DNA from: Asinibacterium sp. OR53
Lineage (GTDB): Bacteria > Bacteroidota > Bacteroidia > Chitinophagales > Chitinophagaceae
Direction of reading: 5' to 3'
NCBI RefSeq assembly: GCF_000515315.1
Contig: NZ_KI911562.1
Coordinates: 1,322,505 to 1,386,504, forward strand
DNA length: 64,000 nucleotides
Below are positions 34,132 to 41,729 of the stretch, piece after piece; positions within the stretch are counted from its first letter, which is position 1; every line of letters begins with the position of its first letter. The position numbers and the translations under genes are program-made. The notes under the pieces were generated by a model, which did not search any database, was not told where the DNA came from, and was given only the letters and a program-made list of their open reading frames with translations.

Positions 34132-34632
34132 ATGTCAACCGTAGAATTTAACGAGATGTTGTTGAGTAATGCTGAGTTCCTGAAGCCTTTCACCGCTACC
34201 TTGACTCATGACCAGGATGACGCCCGTGATCTTTACCAGGAAACTTTATGCAAAGCGTTAACCAACCAGGATAAATACCATGAGGGTACCAATATCAAAG
34301 CGTGGTTGTACACCATTATGCGCAACATCTTCATCAATCATTATCGGCGCAGGGCTAAACAGCGTACGATATTCGATCATACTCCCAATGAATTTTTACT
34401 CAACCAGGGCGCGCATGCTGTTTACAATGAAGCCCTTTCTACTATCAGCCTGAAAGAAATGCAGGCGGCGATATACAAACTCCCTGCATTGTTCCGCAAT
34501 CCTTTTCTTTTATATTTTGAAGGATATCGCTACAATGAAATCGCAAAAGCACTCCATGAGCCGCTGGGTACCATTAAAAGCCGCATTCACTTTGCGCGTA
34601 AGTTGCTGAAGAAACAGATCAAGAGGAGTTGA
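34132..34632 (+). CDS. ECF-type RNA polymerase sigma factor
   Basis: Sigma factor of 166 residues. Region 2 covers about residues 15-80 (FLKPFTATLTHDQDDARDLY, NIKAWLYTIMRNIFINHYRR). Region 4 covers about 110-160 (MQAAIYKLPALFRNPFLLYF, YNEIAKALHEPLGTIKSRIH). No anti-sigma gene is adjacent. This form is common in Bacteroidota, where such single sigma genes often lack a neighbour regulator. It is flanked on both sides by copies of the same short intergenic repeat. Confidence 0.93.
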   Translation: MSTVEFNEMLLSNAEFLKPFTATLTHDQDDARDLYQETLCKALTNQDKYHEGTNIKAWLYTIMRNIFINHYRRRAKQRTIFDHTPNEFLLNQGAHAVYNEALSTISLKEMQAAIYKLPALFRNPFLLYFEGYRYNEIAKALHEPLGTIKSRIHFARKLLKKQIKRS

Positions 34633-34656
34633 TGGATGTCAGGTTTTTCTTCTCGG

Positions 34657-34681
34657 AACTAACAATTCACAACTGATAACT
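34657..34681. repeat. Intergenic repeat copy (AACTAACAAC family)
   Basis: AACTAACAATTCACAACTGATAACT-type sequence between the sigma-factor gene and idi, matching 34069-34093 at about 20 of 25 positions. Only the right half of the longer element is present. Confidence 0.4.
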
Positions 34682-34708
34682 CTCCTTGGGTTTCTGTAAT
34701 TTTAATGA

Positions 34709-35233
34709 ATGGAACAAGTAATATTGGTCGATGAAAAGGATATTGAGTTGGGTGTGATGGAAAAAATAGAAGCACATAAAAAGGCGTTGTTACACAGGGC
34801 ATTCAGTGTTTTCATTTTTAACAGTCGTGGCGAATTGTTGTTGCAGCAGCGATCTATCAACAAATACCACAGTGGCGGACTCTGGACGAATACTTGTTGC
34901 AGCCACCCGCGTCCGGGTGAAGATACTTTGCAGGCAGCCACGCGGCGATTGAAAGAAGAAATGGGCTTTGATGTTCCACTGGAAAAAGCATTTACTTTTA
35001 TTTATAAAACAGAATTCGTGAACGGACTCAGCGAACATGAATTTGATCATGTATTCGTGGGTTATTACGATGGCCCGATAAGCCCGAACCCCCAGGAGGT
35101 AGAAAGCTATATTTCCCAATCTTTTCCGCAGGTAGCGCAGTTACTGAAAGAAGATCCGGCCCGATTTACCACGTGGTTCCATATCGCATTTCCACAGATA
35201 CGCAATTGGTGGGATCACAGGAATGAAATCTGA
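34709..35233 (+). CDS. idi: Isopentenyl-diphosphate delta-isomerase, type I
   Basis: Nudix-fold enzyme interconverting IPP and DMAPP for isoprenoid synthesis. The catalytic Cys lies in GLWTNTCCSHPRPGE (residues about 62-76), the Nudix-like helix in AATRRLKEEMGFD, and the second active-site Glu in SEHEFDHVFVG. Length (174 aa) is typical of type I bacterial Idi. It is transcribed alone, 75 bp after the ECF sigma gene and just before tRNA-Arg. Confidence 0.95.
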   Translation: MEQVILVDEKDIELGVMEKIEAHKKALLHRAFSVFIFNSRGELLLQQRSINKYHSGGLWTNTCCSHPRPGEDTLQAATRRLKEEMGFDVPLEKAFTFIYKTEFVNGLSEHEFDHVFVGYYDGPISPNPQEVESYISQSFPQVAQLLKEDPARFTTWFHIAFPQIRNWWDHRNEI

Positions 35234-35252
35234 GGTTTTAAGGGCTTTCCCC

Positions 35253-35260
35253 TATTTTTG
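35253..35260 (+). promoter_or_regulatory. -7 box for tRNA-Arg
   Basis: TATTTTTG matches the Bacteroidota -7 consensus TAnnTTTG and lies 27 bp before the mature tRNA 5' end. No clear TTG -33 element is seen at the expected distance. Confidence 0.45.
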
Positions 35261-35287
35261 CGCCGTTTCCGGGTATCATTTCTCATA

Positions 35288-35359
35288 GGCCTCGTAGTAC
35301 AATGGATAGTATAAGAGTTTCCGAAGCTCCAGATCCAGGTTCGATTCCTGGCGTGGCCA
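35288..35359 (+). tRNA. tRNA-Arg (anticodon CCG)
   Basis: A 72-nt cloverleaf: acceptor GGCCTCG/CGTGGCC with one T-T mismatch at position 5:68, D arm GTAC...GTAT, anticodon loop TTCCGAA with anticodon CCG, T arm CCAGG-TTCGATT-CCTGG, discriminator A. The CCA end is not fully encoded (A then CAG). It decodes the arginine codon CGG. It is a single gene between idi and the convergent cupin gene. Confidence 0.9.
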
Positions 35360-35415
35360 CAGATATACTTCAATATATATTGATAATCAACGCGTTAATT
35401 CATTCGGATATGGCA

Positions 35416-36189
35416 TTAGTTCCACTGGATGGCAAAATACAGGCAGGGCGTTGTTCCTATATTGGTGAGGTTGTGTAATACCATTGAGTTCAGTAATACT
35501 ACATCACCAGGGTTGGCTTTCTGGTGTTCGTTTCCAATCTGCATTTCTGCGTTTCCTTCCAGCATAAGAATGATCTCTTCATTGGCATGTGTATGTGGCT
35601 CATGACTTTTAAACCCTTTGTTCAGTTGGGTAACATGAATATCAAAGCGATTGAGCATCGTTGTTGACCTATCGAATAATTGACGTACCCCACCCTTATC
35701 ATGGGGTTTGAAGACCATATCGTTCCAGTTCATCACAAATGAGGTTCCGGCTTTTCTGCCTCTTTCTGCATCAGGAGCAGCGATCGAATGGTATGTCATT
35801 TCATAGAGTTCTGCATTGGTATTATTACTGTTGAGGATTGTTAGTGCATCACCCGGTAATAATACAATCACCGAACCCTTGTCGATGGTATATTCTATCC
35901 CTGACAGCTGCACGGAAACGGGTCCCTTTTTGATGATGAAGAACCGTTCAGGGCCATTATTGTCTGACGGATAATTCAATTTCTTCCCTTTGTAAAGAAT
36001 GATACCCTTCATACTATGGAGAGATAACTTACCGCCATTACCATTGAAGATGAGCTTCTCCATTCCTGAAGCCTTTTTTATCACGGCATTGCATTTATCC
36101 CAGGTATAAACTTTCGATTCGAGTATAGGTAGTTGCGCCATACAAGCGGCACTTATCAGTAATGACAGAATAAAGCCAGCAATCTTCAT
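35416..36189 (-). CDS. Exported bicupin protein
   Basis: A 257-residue protein with an N-terminal signal peptide (FILSLLISAACMA, cleavage near residue 19) and two cupin-like halves. The second (residues about 175-255) has the metal-ligand pattern HEPHTHANEEIILMLEGNAE followed by GDVVLLNSMVLHNL. The first half (PERFFIIKKGPVSVQLSG, GSVIVLLPGDALTI) lacks an obvious His cluster. No enzyme activity can be assigned. It is convergent with tRNA-Arg. Confidence 0.8.
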   Translation of the reverse strand: MKIAGFILSLLISAACMAQLPILESKVYTWDKCNAVIKKASGMEKLIFNGNGGKLSLHSMKGIILYKGKKLNYPSDNNGPERFFIIKKGPVSVQLSGIEYTIDKGSVIVLLPGDALTILNSNNTNAELYEMTYHSIAAPDAERGRKAGTSFVMNWNDMVFKPHDKGGVRQLFDRSTTMLNRFDIHVTQLNKGFKSHEPHTHANEEIILMLEGNAEMQIGNEHQKANPGDVVLLNSMVLHNLTNIGTTPCLYFAIQWN

Positions 36190-36284
36190 ACAGAAAGTGT
36201 GTAATAATCTTTTTTGAAAAAATCAAGGTAATTTACCAATAATTCATGTTGGCGCAATTTCCATATCTAGCTTTGGCCAGATTT

Positions 36285-36614
36285 TTAATGCTGCGATACT
36301 GCTTTCAAACCTACAATTGACCCGATCAGCGTAATGAGAAAAAATATGCGCCAGAAGTTGGCAGGTTCTTTAAAGAAAAGAACACCTACCAATACGGTTC
36401 CTACTGCACCGATGCCTGTCCATACTGCATAAGCAGTGCCAAGTGGCAAACTCTGCGTGGCTTTCATGAGCAGGTACATGCTGATGGTGAGGCAGACCAG
36501 GAAACCTGCATACCAAAGGGTAGCGGTGGTGCCACTGCTGCTCCTGGCTTTACCCAGGCAGGACGCGAAACCCACTTCGAATAATCCGGCAATGATTAAA
36601 ATGATCCAGTTCAT
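36285..36614 (-). CDS. SMR-family exporter, Gdx/SugE type
   Basis: Four-helix small multidrug resistance protein (109 aa). The N-terminal WIILIIAGLFEVGFA carries the essential Glu (E13), and SLPLGTAYAVWTGIGAVGTV matches the SugE/Gdx guanidinium exporters more than EmrE. Such proteins function as antiparallel dimers exporting guanidinium. No guanidine riboswitch fits in the short leader. A TACCTTTG -7 box (36638-36631 on the minus strand) lies just upstream, after a strong terminator. Confidence 0.9.
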   Translation of the reverse strand: MNWIILIIAGLFEVGFASCLGKARSSSGTTATLWYAGFLVCLTISMYLLMKATQSLPLGTAYAVWTGIGAVGTVLVGVLFFKEPANFWRIFFLITLIGSIVGLKAVSQH

Positions 36615-36630
36615 ATTGAGACGATTCGCG

Positions 36631-36638
36631 CAAAGGTA
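36631..36638 (-). promoter_or_regulatory. -7 box for the SMR gene
   Basis: TACCTTTG on the minus strand matches TAnnTTTG, 16 bp before the SMR start codon. No good -33 TTG is present at the usual spacing because the preceding terminator occupies that place. Confidence 0.45.
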
Positions 36639-36644
36639 GCCAAT

Positions 36645-36682
36645 AAAAAGCCCGCCGTGGCTTTAGCGAAGGCGGGCTTTTT
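36645..36682 (-). terminator. Strong rho-independent terminator
   Basis: AAAAAGCCCGCC (36645-36656) pairs perfectly with GGCGGGCTTTTT (36671-36682). It ends the transcript of the Cys-rich secreted protein (stop at 36700) and, being symmetric with A and T flanks, could work in both directions. Confidence 0.88.
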
Positions 36683-36699
36683 ATTGGGCGATCATTCGA

Positions 36700-37062
36700 T
36701 CAGGCTGCTTTTTTCATGGCCGTGCCTTTTGTATGCTCTGCACAGAGCTTGCGGGTCATTTGTGTGGTAGCCATGCCGCAGGCAGGACATTTACCTGCTT
36801 TGGCTCCGGTACCTTTCATGCAATGGGTACAATAATAAGTACCCAATTGCACTTTGTCTGTCTTACAGCTGGCACACTGACCGCCATCCTTGGTAATGGC
36901 ATAACACTTCGGACAGGCCCATGCAGCGGGATTCTGTACGTGCTTTGCTTTCTCTGCAGTGGCAGGAGCAGCAGATGCAGTGGTTGCAGTGGTTGCAGGT
37001 TTCTGCTGTGCGAAACCAACAAGTACAAATGCTAAACAAATACTTAACAAAAACGCTTTCAT
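36700..37062 (-). CDS. Secreted cysteine-rich zinc-ribbon-like protein
   Basis: A 120-residue protein with a signal peptide (residues 1-18), an Ala/Thr-rich linker and three CxxC-type clusters: ACPKCYAITKDGGQCASC (about 49-66), YYCTHCMKGTGAKAGKCPAC (about 76-95) with a following GM, and CAEH. The second block resembles the heavy-metal-binding YYCPMHPxxxxxxPGKCPxCGM domain of copper proteins. Metal binding in the periplasm is a reasonable inference; function is otherwise unknown. A strong terminator follows. Confidence 0.75.
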   Translation of the reverse strand: MKAFLLSICLAFVLVGFAQQKPATTATTASAAPATAEKAKHVQNPAAWACPKCYAITKDGGQCASCKTDKVQLGTYYCTHCMKGTGAKAGKCPACGMATTQMTRKLCAEHTKGTAMKKAA

Positions 37063-37140
37063 ATTAGTGGGTTTTCCTGTTAAATTACTCCTTTCAAAGC
37101 ATTTATCAAAAGGATCATCATTGTTTTAACAATAAGGCAA

Positions 37141-37494
37141 TCAATAAGAATGTACCATCGCCAGGGATTCTCTCGCCATTTGCTGGTTGTATTCAAAAGT
37201 GAGTTTCTTATGATTCACAAGATCAACAATCGTGCCTATCAGGCATAAGCCTCCTGTGAACAGATACAATAAACCCATACCGTTTTGTTTTACCATGAAA
37301 CGTTGTATACCGCCTACACATACGAAGCCTAATATGCAACCTATCAGGATATCGTCGGTTTTACGGCGTTTGCCATTGTATACAGCGATAAAACTTTGCA
37401 GTTGTTCATCGCTCAATTCACGGGTGATGCTTTGCAGGTGAACCAATTCTTCGCCTTCAAGGGCGGGGATCATGGTAATAAGACTGGGTTTCAT
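37141..37494 (-). CDS. TM2-domain membrane protein
   Basis: A 117-residue protein whose C-terminal half has two transmembrane helices of the TM2 type (GCILGFVCVGGIQRFMVKQN and GLLYLFTGGLCLIGTIVDLV) after a cytoplasmic helical segment. Function is unknown. Its start lies 38 bp inside the end of the DUF2752 gene, so both belong to one operon read leftward from marC. TM2 and DUF2752 genes are often paired in Bacteroidota. Confidence 0.85.
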   Translation of the reverse strand: MKPSLITMIPALEGEELVHLQSITRELSDEQLQSFIAVYNGKRRKTDDILIGCILGFVCVGGIQRFMVKQNGMGLLYLFTGGLCLIGTIVDLVNHKKLTFEYNQQMARESLAMVHSY

Positions 37495-37813
37495 TTGTTT
37501 GGTTTGTAGGATAGAGCAATTGTTTAATACGGATAAATATAATAATTACTGCGGGTATTCCCATTGGGTGACTGGAAAAGGAATCGCGCAGGTTCAGGTG
37601 CAGGGCATGATGGATCGCATGGCCGATGCCGCAACCCGGACAATACTTGAAACCGATCCATTTGAAAGGGCAAAGCGAAATACCGGTACCACCTTCCGGC
37701 AAAAAAAACAACAGCAGCAATGCCATCACCCAAAACAACAACTCTGTTCGTGCCCGGCACCACTGAAAGGCCCTGGTATAATAAGTTGATATGGTAATGG
37801 TAAAACGGTTCAT
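37457..37813 (-). CDS. DUF2752 membrane protein
   Basis: A 118-residue two-helix membrane protein with the DUF2752 signature CPFKWIGFKYCPGCGIGHAI (residues about 48-67), including the CPxCG motif, and a following HHALHLNLRDSF segment. Function unknown. It overlaps the marC stop end by 4 bases and the TM2 gene by 38 bases, which implies coupled translation of the three. Confidence 0.87.
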   Translation of the reverse strand: MNRFTITISTYYTRAFQWCRARTELLFWVMALLLLFFLPEGGTGISLCPFKWIGFKYCPGCGIGHAIHHALHLNLRDSFSSHPMGIPAVIIIFIRIKQLLYPTNQTNETQSYYHDPRP

Positions 37814-38388
37814 TTCCCAAATGCAGCAATATTGCTGCTGAATATTTTTACTGCAATGGCCAGCAGGATCACGCCAAAGAATTTACGGATAGCCAGTAAA
37901 CCGGCGGGACCCAGGATACGTTCGATGAATTTCAAAGAATGTAAAACAAGGTACACTACCAGGAGATTGATGAGGATGCCTGATAAAATATAAACAGTTT
38001 CGAAGTTCGCTTTAAGCGACATGATGGTAGTAAGCGTGCCGCTACCGGCAATGATAGGGAAAGCAATGGGAACCACACTTCCGGCATTGGTATCTTTATC
38101 GCCTTTGAAGATCTCATGTCCGAGTACCATTTCCAACCCCAATAAAAAAATCACTACCGAACCACCCACCGCAAAAGAACGTACATCCAGTCCCAATGTT
38201 TTCAAAAATGGTTCTCCCACAAACAGAAACCCGATCATCAGTAATCCTGAAACAAGCGTTGCCTGTGTTGTTTTGATGCCGCCCATTTTCTCTTTCAGGG
38301 CAATGAGCAACGGGATCGACCCCACAATATCAATCACGGCAAACAAGGTGAAAGTAACAGTAAGGAGTTGATCGAAGCTGAGAGACAT
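37810..38388 (-). CDS. MarC family integral membrane protein
   Basis: Six-helix inner-membrane protein of the MarC (UPF0056) family, function unknown. LTVTFTLFAVIDIVGSIPLL at the N-terminus, the GDKDTNAGSVVPIAFPIIAG loop with the conserved PIAFPIIAGSG motif, and GLLAIRKFFGVILLAIAVKI near the end are typical. I use the ATG at 38388 (192 aa); the frame is open to 38436, but those extra residues fall near a repeat element. First gene of the marC-DUF2752-TM2 operon. Confidence 0.9.
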   Translation of the reverse strand: MSLSFDQLLTVTFTLFAVIDIVGSIPLLIALKEKMGGIKTTQATLVSGLLMIGFLFVGEPFLKTLGLDVRSFAVGGSVVIFLLGLEMVLGHEIFKGDKDTNAGSVVPIAFPIIAGSGTLTTIMSLKANFETVYILSGILINLLVVYLVLHSLKFIERILGPAGLLAIRKFFGVILLAIAVKIFSSNIAAFGK

Positions 38389-38425
38389 CGGGTGCGGTTT
38401 GACTAAAGATAAAAAAGATATTTTA

Positions 38426-38537
38426 TTGATCGTCACCCTGAGCGAACGAAGTGAGTCGAAGGGGCTGCTTCACATTCAGACAGATCCCTCGGCTTCGCTC
38501 GGGATGACGTTGCAAAGACGCTCGGGATGACGATCAA
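38426..38537. repeat. REP-like palindromic element
   Basis: The left arm TTGATCGTCACCCTGAGCG (from 38426) pairs with CGCTCGGGATGACGATCAA (38519-38537) with two mismatches. CGCTCGGGATGACG occurs twice as a direct repeat (38496-38509 and 38519-38532). The sequence is of the CACCCTGAGCGAA...TTCGCTCGGGATGACG kind seen as dispersed REP elements in many genomes. It spans from the cobC stop codon to 38 bp before the marC start. Confidence 0.8.
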
Positions 38538-39139
38538 TTTTTACTTGGTCTGTGCCATTCTTTTCCTTCCAGGGAATGGTTATACAGTACTTCATGCGCA
38601 AAGCCCGACCCATTTTTATGGAGCCTGACCACACAACCATAATGCAGTGTAAAAGCGTCGAATGATTCTTTCAATGGTGTATTGGTAATATGCGAGAGGA
38701 TGCTGCGAAGCACGCCGCCATGGGCTACGATCACAGCAGGACCCGGAAGCTGTTGTATTTGTTCAAAACAATCGACCACACGTTTGTGCATCCTGGTATA
38801 ACTTTCACCATTGGGTACTGCTACATGCACAAAATCTTTCATCCAGGGATCGATCTCTTCTTTAGGAATATCATCCCAGGGCTGCATTTCCCAGGTGCCG
38901 CAATCCAATTCTTTCAAATGATCGTGAAAATGAATAGGATGCTGTGGGAAAAGGGCTTCCGCCAATTTCCTGCAACGTTGCAGCGGGCTGCTGAAGACAG
39001 TGCTCACTGACTGTGGTAAATGGGCTTTGGTGCGCAACATTTCTTCCGGGAAACTGTCGGTTACATCGAGATCTGTTTGCCCGTAACAGATGCCTTTGGC
39101 AATGGCAGGAGTCGTATGCCGGATGAGGTATATATCCAT
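38534..39139 (-). CDS. cobC: Alpha-ribazole phosphatase-like histidine phosphatase
   Basis: Histidine phosphatase (201 aa) with the IYLIRHTTPAIAKGICYGQ N-terminus (catalytic His), FSSPLQRCRKLAEAL, ELDCGTWE and VIVAHGGVLRSIL. In the context of cobS and cobT it is most likely CobC, removing phosphate from alpha-ribazole-5'-phosphate or the cobalamin phosphate. The ATG at 39139 gives the family start; the frame is open to 39244 inside cobS. Last gene of the B12 operon, ending at a REP-like repeat. Confidence 0.9.
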   Translation of the reverse strand: MDIYLIRHTTPAIAKGICYGQTDLDVTDSFPEEMLRTKAHLPQSVSTVFSSPLQRCRKLAEALFPQHPIHFHDHLKELDCGTWEMQPWDDIPKEEIDPWMKDFVHVAVPNGESYTRMHKRVVDCFEQIQQLPGPAVIVAHGGVLRSILSHITNTPLKESFDAFTLHYGCVVRLHKNGSGFAHEVLYNHSLEGKEWHRPSKN

Positions 39140-39150
39140 AATCGTGCAAA

Positions 39151-39945
39151 TTAACGGATAATGAAAAATACCGATAAATAAAACACCAGTTCCGTTAATT
39201 GTTGTGTGGCGCCGAGGCAATCGCCGGTATAGCCGCCGATCCATTTATGGAAATACCGCCCGGCCCACCAGCATGCAATGCCCATGGGTAATAATACCAG
39301 CCAGAGCGCAGGCTTTAGCAGCAACATAGGCAATAAAGCGCCCGATACCGCTATCAATAATTCAAGCGTTGTGAGCTTGCGGCTCGCAATTGGTTTGCTT
39401 TTGCTGGTATCGGTATCCTGTACATACGAATAAGATTGCATAATGCCAATGGCCATGAGCCTACTGGTACTGTGTGCCGCTATTATCAGTAATGCTAAAT
39501 GCAAGGGATCGCAAAGCACGATAAGAGAAGAAAGCAACAAAAACTTAAAACCAAGCACACCCAGTAATCCTACTACGCCGTAAGTACCCAGGCGGCTATC
39601 TTTCATGATCAATAATATCTTTTCTTTAGTCCATCCTCCTCCAAAAGCATCGCAGCAATCGGCAAAACCGTCTTCATGAAAAGCGCCGGTAGCCAAAATA
39701 GTCGCCAGCATCGAAAAAGCAATGGAAAGAGAACCGGGTAAATATTTATTCAACAGAAAAAATACCCCGCCGCCTATAACACCCACAACGAGTCCTACCC
39801 AGGTAAAATACCTGGCAGCTTTCTGTAGCATCCCGCTGCTATGGTCAATATTATGCGGAACAGGTATGCGCGTAAGGAACATCACGGCAGTAAGAAAAAC
39901 ATGCCATTGATGTTTCAATCCGGATTTGTTTTGCGTTTGCTCCAT
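39151..39945 (-). CDS. cobS: Adenosylcobinamide-GDP ribazoletransferase
   Basis: CobS, an integral membrane enzyme joining adenosylcobinamide-GDP with alpha-ribazole(-phosphate). The LTRIPVP motif (residues about 19-25), GAFHEDGFADCCDAFGGGWT and IMKDSRLGTYGVVGLLGVLG are diagnostic. The remainder has several hydrophobic helices. Length (264 aa) is typical. It is 5 bp after cobT and 11 bp before cobC. Confidence 0.95.
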   Translation of the reverse strand: MEQTQNKSGLKHQWHVFLTAVMFLTRIPVPHNIDHSSGMLQKAARYFTWVGLVVGVIGGGVFFLLNKYLPGSLSIAFSMLATILATGAFHEDGFADCCDAFGGGWTKEKILLIMKDSRLGTYGVVGLLGVLGFKFLLLSSLIVLCDPLHLALLIIAAHSTSRLMAIGIMQSYSYVQDTDTSKSKPIASRKLTTLELLIAVSGALLPMLLLKPALWLVLLPMGIACWWAGRYFHKWIGGYTGDCLGATQQLTELVFYLSVFFIIR

Positions 39946-39950
39946 ATTGG

Positions 39951-40982
39951 TTAGTCTCTACTCTTTTTTTCTACTCCTGCGCTTTCAAAGCTGGCCATTT
40001 CACAAAGAAAATTAACGGCGCTTTGCACCAGTGGAATAGCCAGGGCCGCGCCCGTTCCTTCGCCCAGCCGCATGCCCAACTGCAATAGGGGCCTGGCTTC
40101 CAGGTGTTGCAACATTTTCTCATGTCCCTGCTCACCACTGTGATGTGCAAAAATGCAATGATCCAATACAACAGGGTCCAGTTCTTTTGCAATGAGAAGA
40201 GCAGCAGTTGCAATGAATCCATCTACCAATATCACCATTTTTTCTTCGGCAGCCTGCAAATACGCGCCGACCATCATGGCAATTTCAAAACCACCCACTT
40301 TCGATAAGAGGTCAATGGCATCTTTGTCATAAGCTTTCAGGTGATGCTTTTGTGCAACTGTTTCCAGCGTACGGATCTTTGTTTGCAATTGTTCATCCGA
40401 TGCGCCGGTTCCACGCCCCGTGCAGGCTTCAATAGATAAACCTGTCAACGCATTCATGATCAGCGAGGCTGAGGAAGTATTGCCAATACCCATTTCACCG
40501 AAGCCAATACAATTGCATCCTTTGGTGGCCAGCTGGTGTACAATTTCTTTTCCTTTTGCAATGGCTGCATTTGCCTGCTCGCGGCTCATGGCTGGCGCTT
40601 CGAGATAATTGTGCGTGCCTTGCGCAATCTTCGCATGAATGAAATGAGGATGATCGGGCAATTGGGTAAAATCGTGGTTCACGCCGGCATCCACTACTAT
40701 CAACTCAATGTGATGTTGCCTGGTAAAAACATTGATAGCGGCGCCTCCGTGCAAAAAGTTCAACACCATCTGTGCCGTTACAGCCTGTGGATAAGGGTTG
40801 ACGAGTCCGGTTGCGGCGATGCCATGATCACCTGCAAAGACAACAATATGCGGATGACGGATGACAGGGCGAAGCGTTCCCTGGATCATGCCTGTTTGTA
40901 ATGCGATCGTTTCAAGCACACCCAGTGCGCCCAATGGTTTGGTTTTATTGTTGATGGCCTGTTGCAGTTGTTCTTGTAACAT
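39951..40982 (-). CDS. cobT: Nicotinate-nucleotide-dimethylbenzimidazole phosphoribosyltransferase
   Basis: CobT, which activates the lower-ligand base to alpha-ribazole-5'-phosphate. KPLGALGVLETIALQTG, VVFAGDHGIAATGL, YPQAVTAQMVLNFLHGGAAI, IGFGEMGIGNTSSASLIMNA and the catalytic Glu in RLGEGTGAALAIPL near residue 317 are present. Length (343 aa) is typical. The base is probably 5,6-dimethylbenzimidazole, since bluB is in the same operon. Confidence 0.96.
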   Translation of the reverse strand: MLQEQLQQAINNKTKPLGALGVLETIALQTGMIQGTLRPVIRHPHIVVFAGDHGIAATGLVNPYPQAVTAQMVLNFLHGGAAINVFTRQHHIELIVVDAGVNHDFTQLPDHPHFIHAKIAQGTHNYLEAPAMSREQANAAIAKGKEIVHQLATKGCNCIGFGEMGIGNTSSASLIMNALTGLSIEACTGRGTGASDEQLQTKIRTLETVAQKHHLKAYDKDAIDLLSKVGGFEIAMMVGAYLQAAEEKMVILVDGFIATAALLIAKELDPVVLDHCIFAHHSGEQGHEKMLQHLEARPLLQLGMRLGEGTGAALAIPLVQSAVNFLCEMASFESAGVEKKSRD

Positions 40983-40993
40983 GATGAATGAAA

Positions 40994-41728
40994 TTAAACG
41001 GGTAAAAGATCATAGAACCAGAATCCCATAGATGCAGGCCGTTTGGCTTTGCCAGTAAAACAATTATCATCCTGGTCCTTTGGCGCCTGGTATTCCCTGA
41101 ATACTTTTTCGCCCAGTGTAAATGGAATGGGTTGTTTGAATATGGGACCATCGAAAACGAATGTGTGAAACTCGCCATTCTCGCCACAAGGATCTACATT
41201 GGAAGGAAGATCTTTCAGGAAGTCTTTGTCAATAACACGGCCCACAAAGCTTTGATCCAGCAGTTCCGATTTAACACAAACGGTTATGGTTTTAAAGCCG
41301 AGGTCAATGAATTCATGTATCAGCTCAGTAGTATCTCTTTTCCATATCGGGAAATACGCACTTATATGTTGCTCTGCAAGCCGTTCTTCGCGATATTTAC
41401 GCAGATCTTCCAGGAAAATATCGCCGAAAACAGAATGGGTAAATCCTTCTTTATACAATGAAGCAGTTAATGCAGCCATAGCCTGGTTATATTCTGTCAT
41501 CGTAGGCTGGTCTGACATCCGTAACTGCTGTAGCGGTATACCCAAGGCGCCGGCTTGTTGCTCTAGCAGTTCTGCCCTCACTCCGTGCATGGAAATACGG
41601 TTATAAGTGCTGTTTACGCTGGTTATCAGCCTTTCTATGCTATAGGCAGGTTGCTGCAATGCGTAGTGAAGCGCCAACGCACTGTCTTTTCCTCCACTCC
41701 AATTAAAATAAGATCGATAAGGTAGCAT
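40994..41728 (-). CDS. Dph6-like ATP-pyrophosphatase (adenine nucleotide alpha hydrolase)
   Basis: N-type ATP pyrophosphatase of the diphthine-ammonia ligase family (244 aa). The PP-loop is FNWSGGKDSALALHYAL (residues about 8-24). SMHGVRAELLEQQAGALGIP and FGDIFLEDLRKYREERL, plus DPCGENGEFHTFVFDGP near 180-196, are family hallmarks. Bacteria do not make diphthamide, so the real substrate is different. The gene sits between bluB (1-bp gap) and cobT (11-bp gap) in the B12 operon. An amidation or activation step in corrinoid metabolism is a guess from position. Confidence 0.85.
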   Translation of the reverse strand: MLPYRSYFNWSGGKDSALALHYALQQPAYSIERLITSVNSTYNRISMHGVRAELLEQQAGALGIPLQQLRMSDQPTMTEYNQAMAALTASLYKEGFTHSVFGDIFLEDLRKYREERLAEQHISAYFPIWKRDTTELIHEFIDLGFKTITVCVKSELLDQSFVGRVIDKDFLKDLPSNVDPCGENGEFHTFVFDGPIFKQPIPFTLGEKVFREYQAPKDQDDNCFTGKAKRPASMGFWFYDLLPV

Positions 41729-41729
41729 A

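Noticed and set aside
34702..34941. Minus-strand open frame opposite idi
   Set aside because: Antisense to a clear Nudix enzyme; no supporting motif.
36615..36699. Possible guanidine riboswitch before the Gdx/SugE-type exporter
   Set aside because: The space is taken by a strong terminator and leaves about 30 bases of leader, too short for any known guanidine aptamer.
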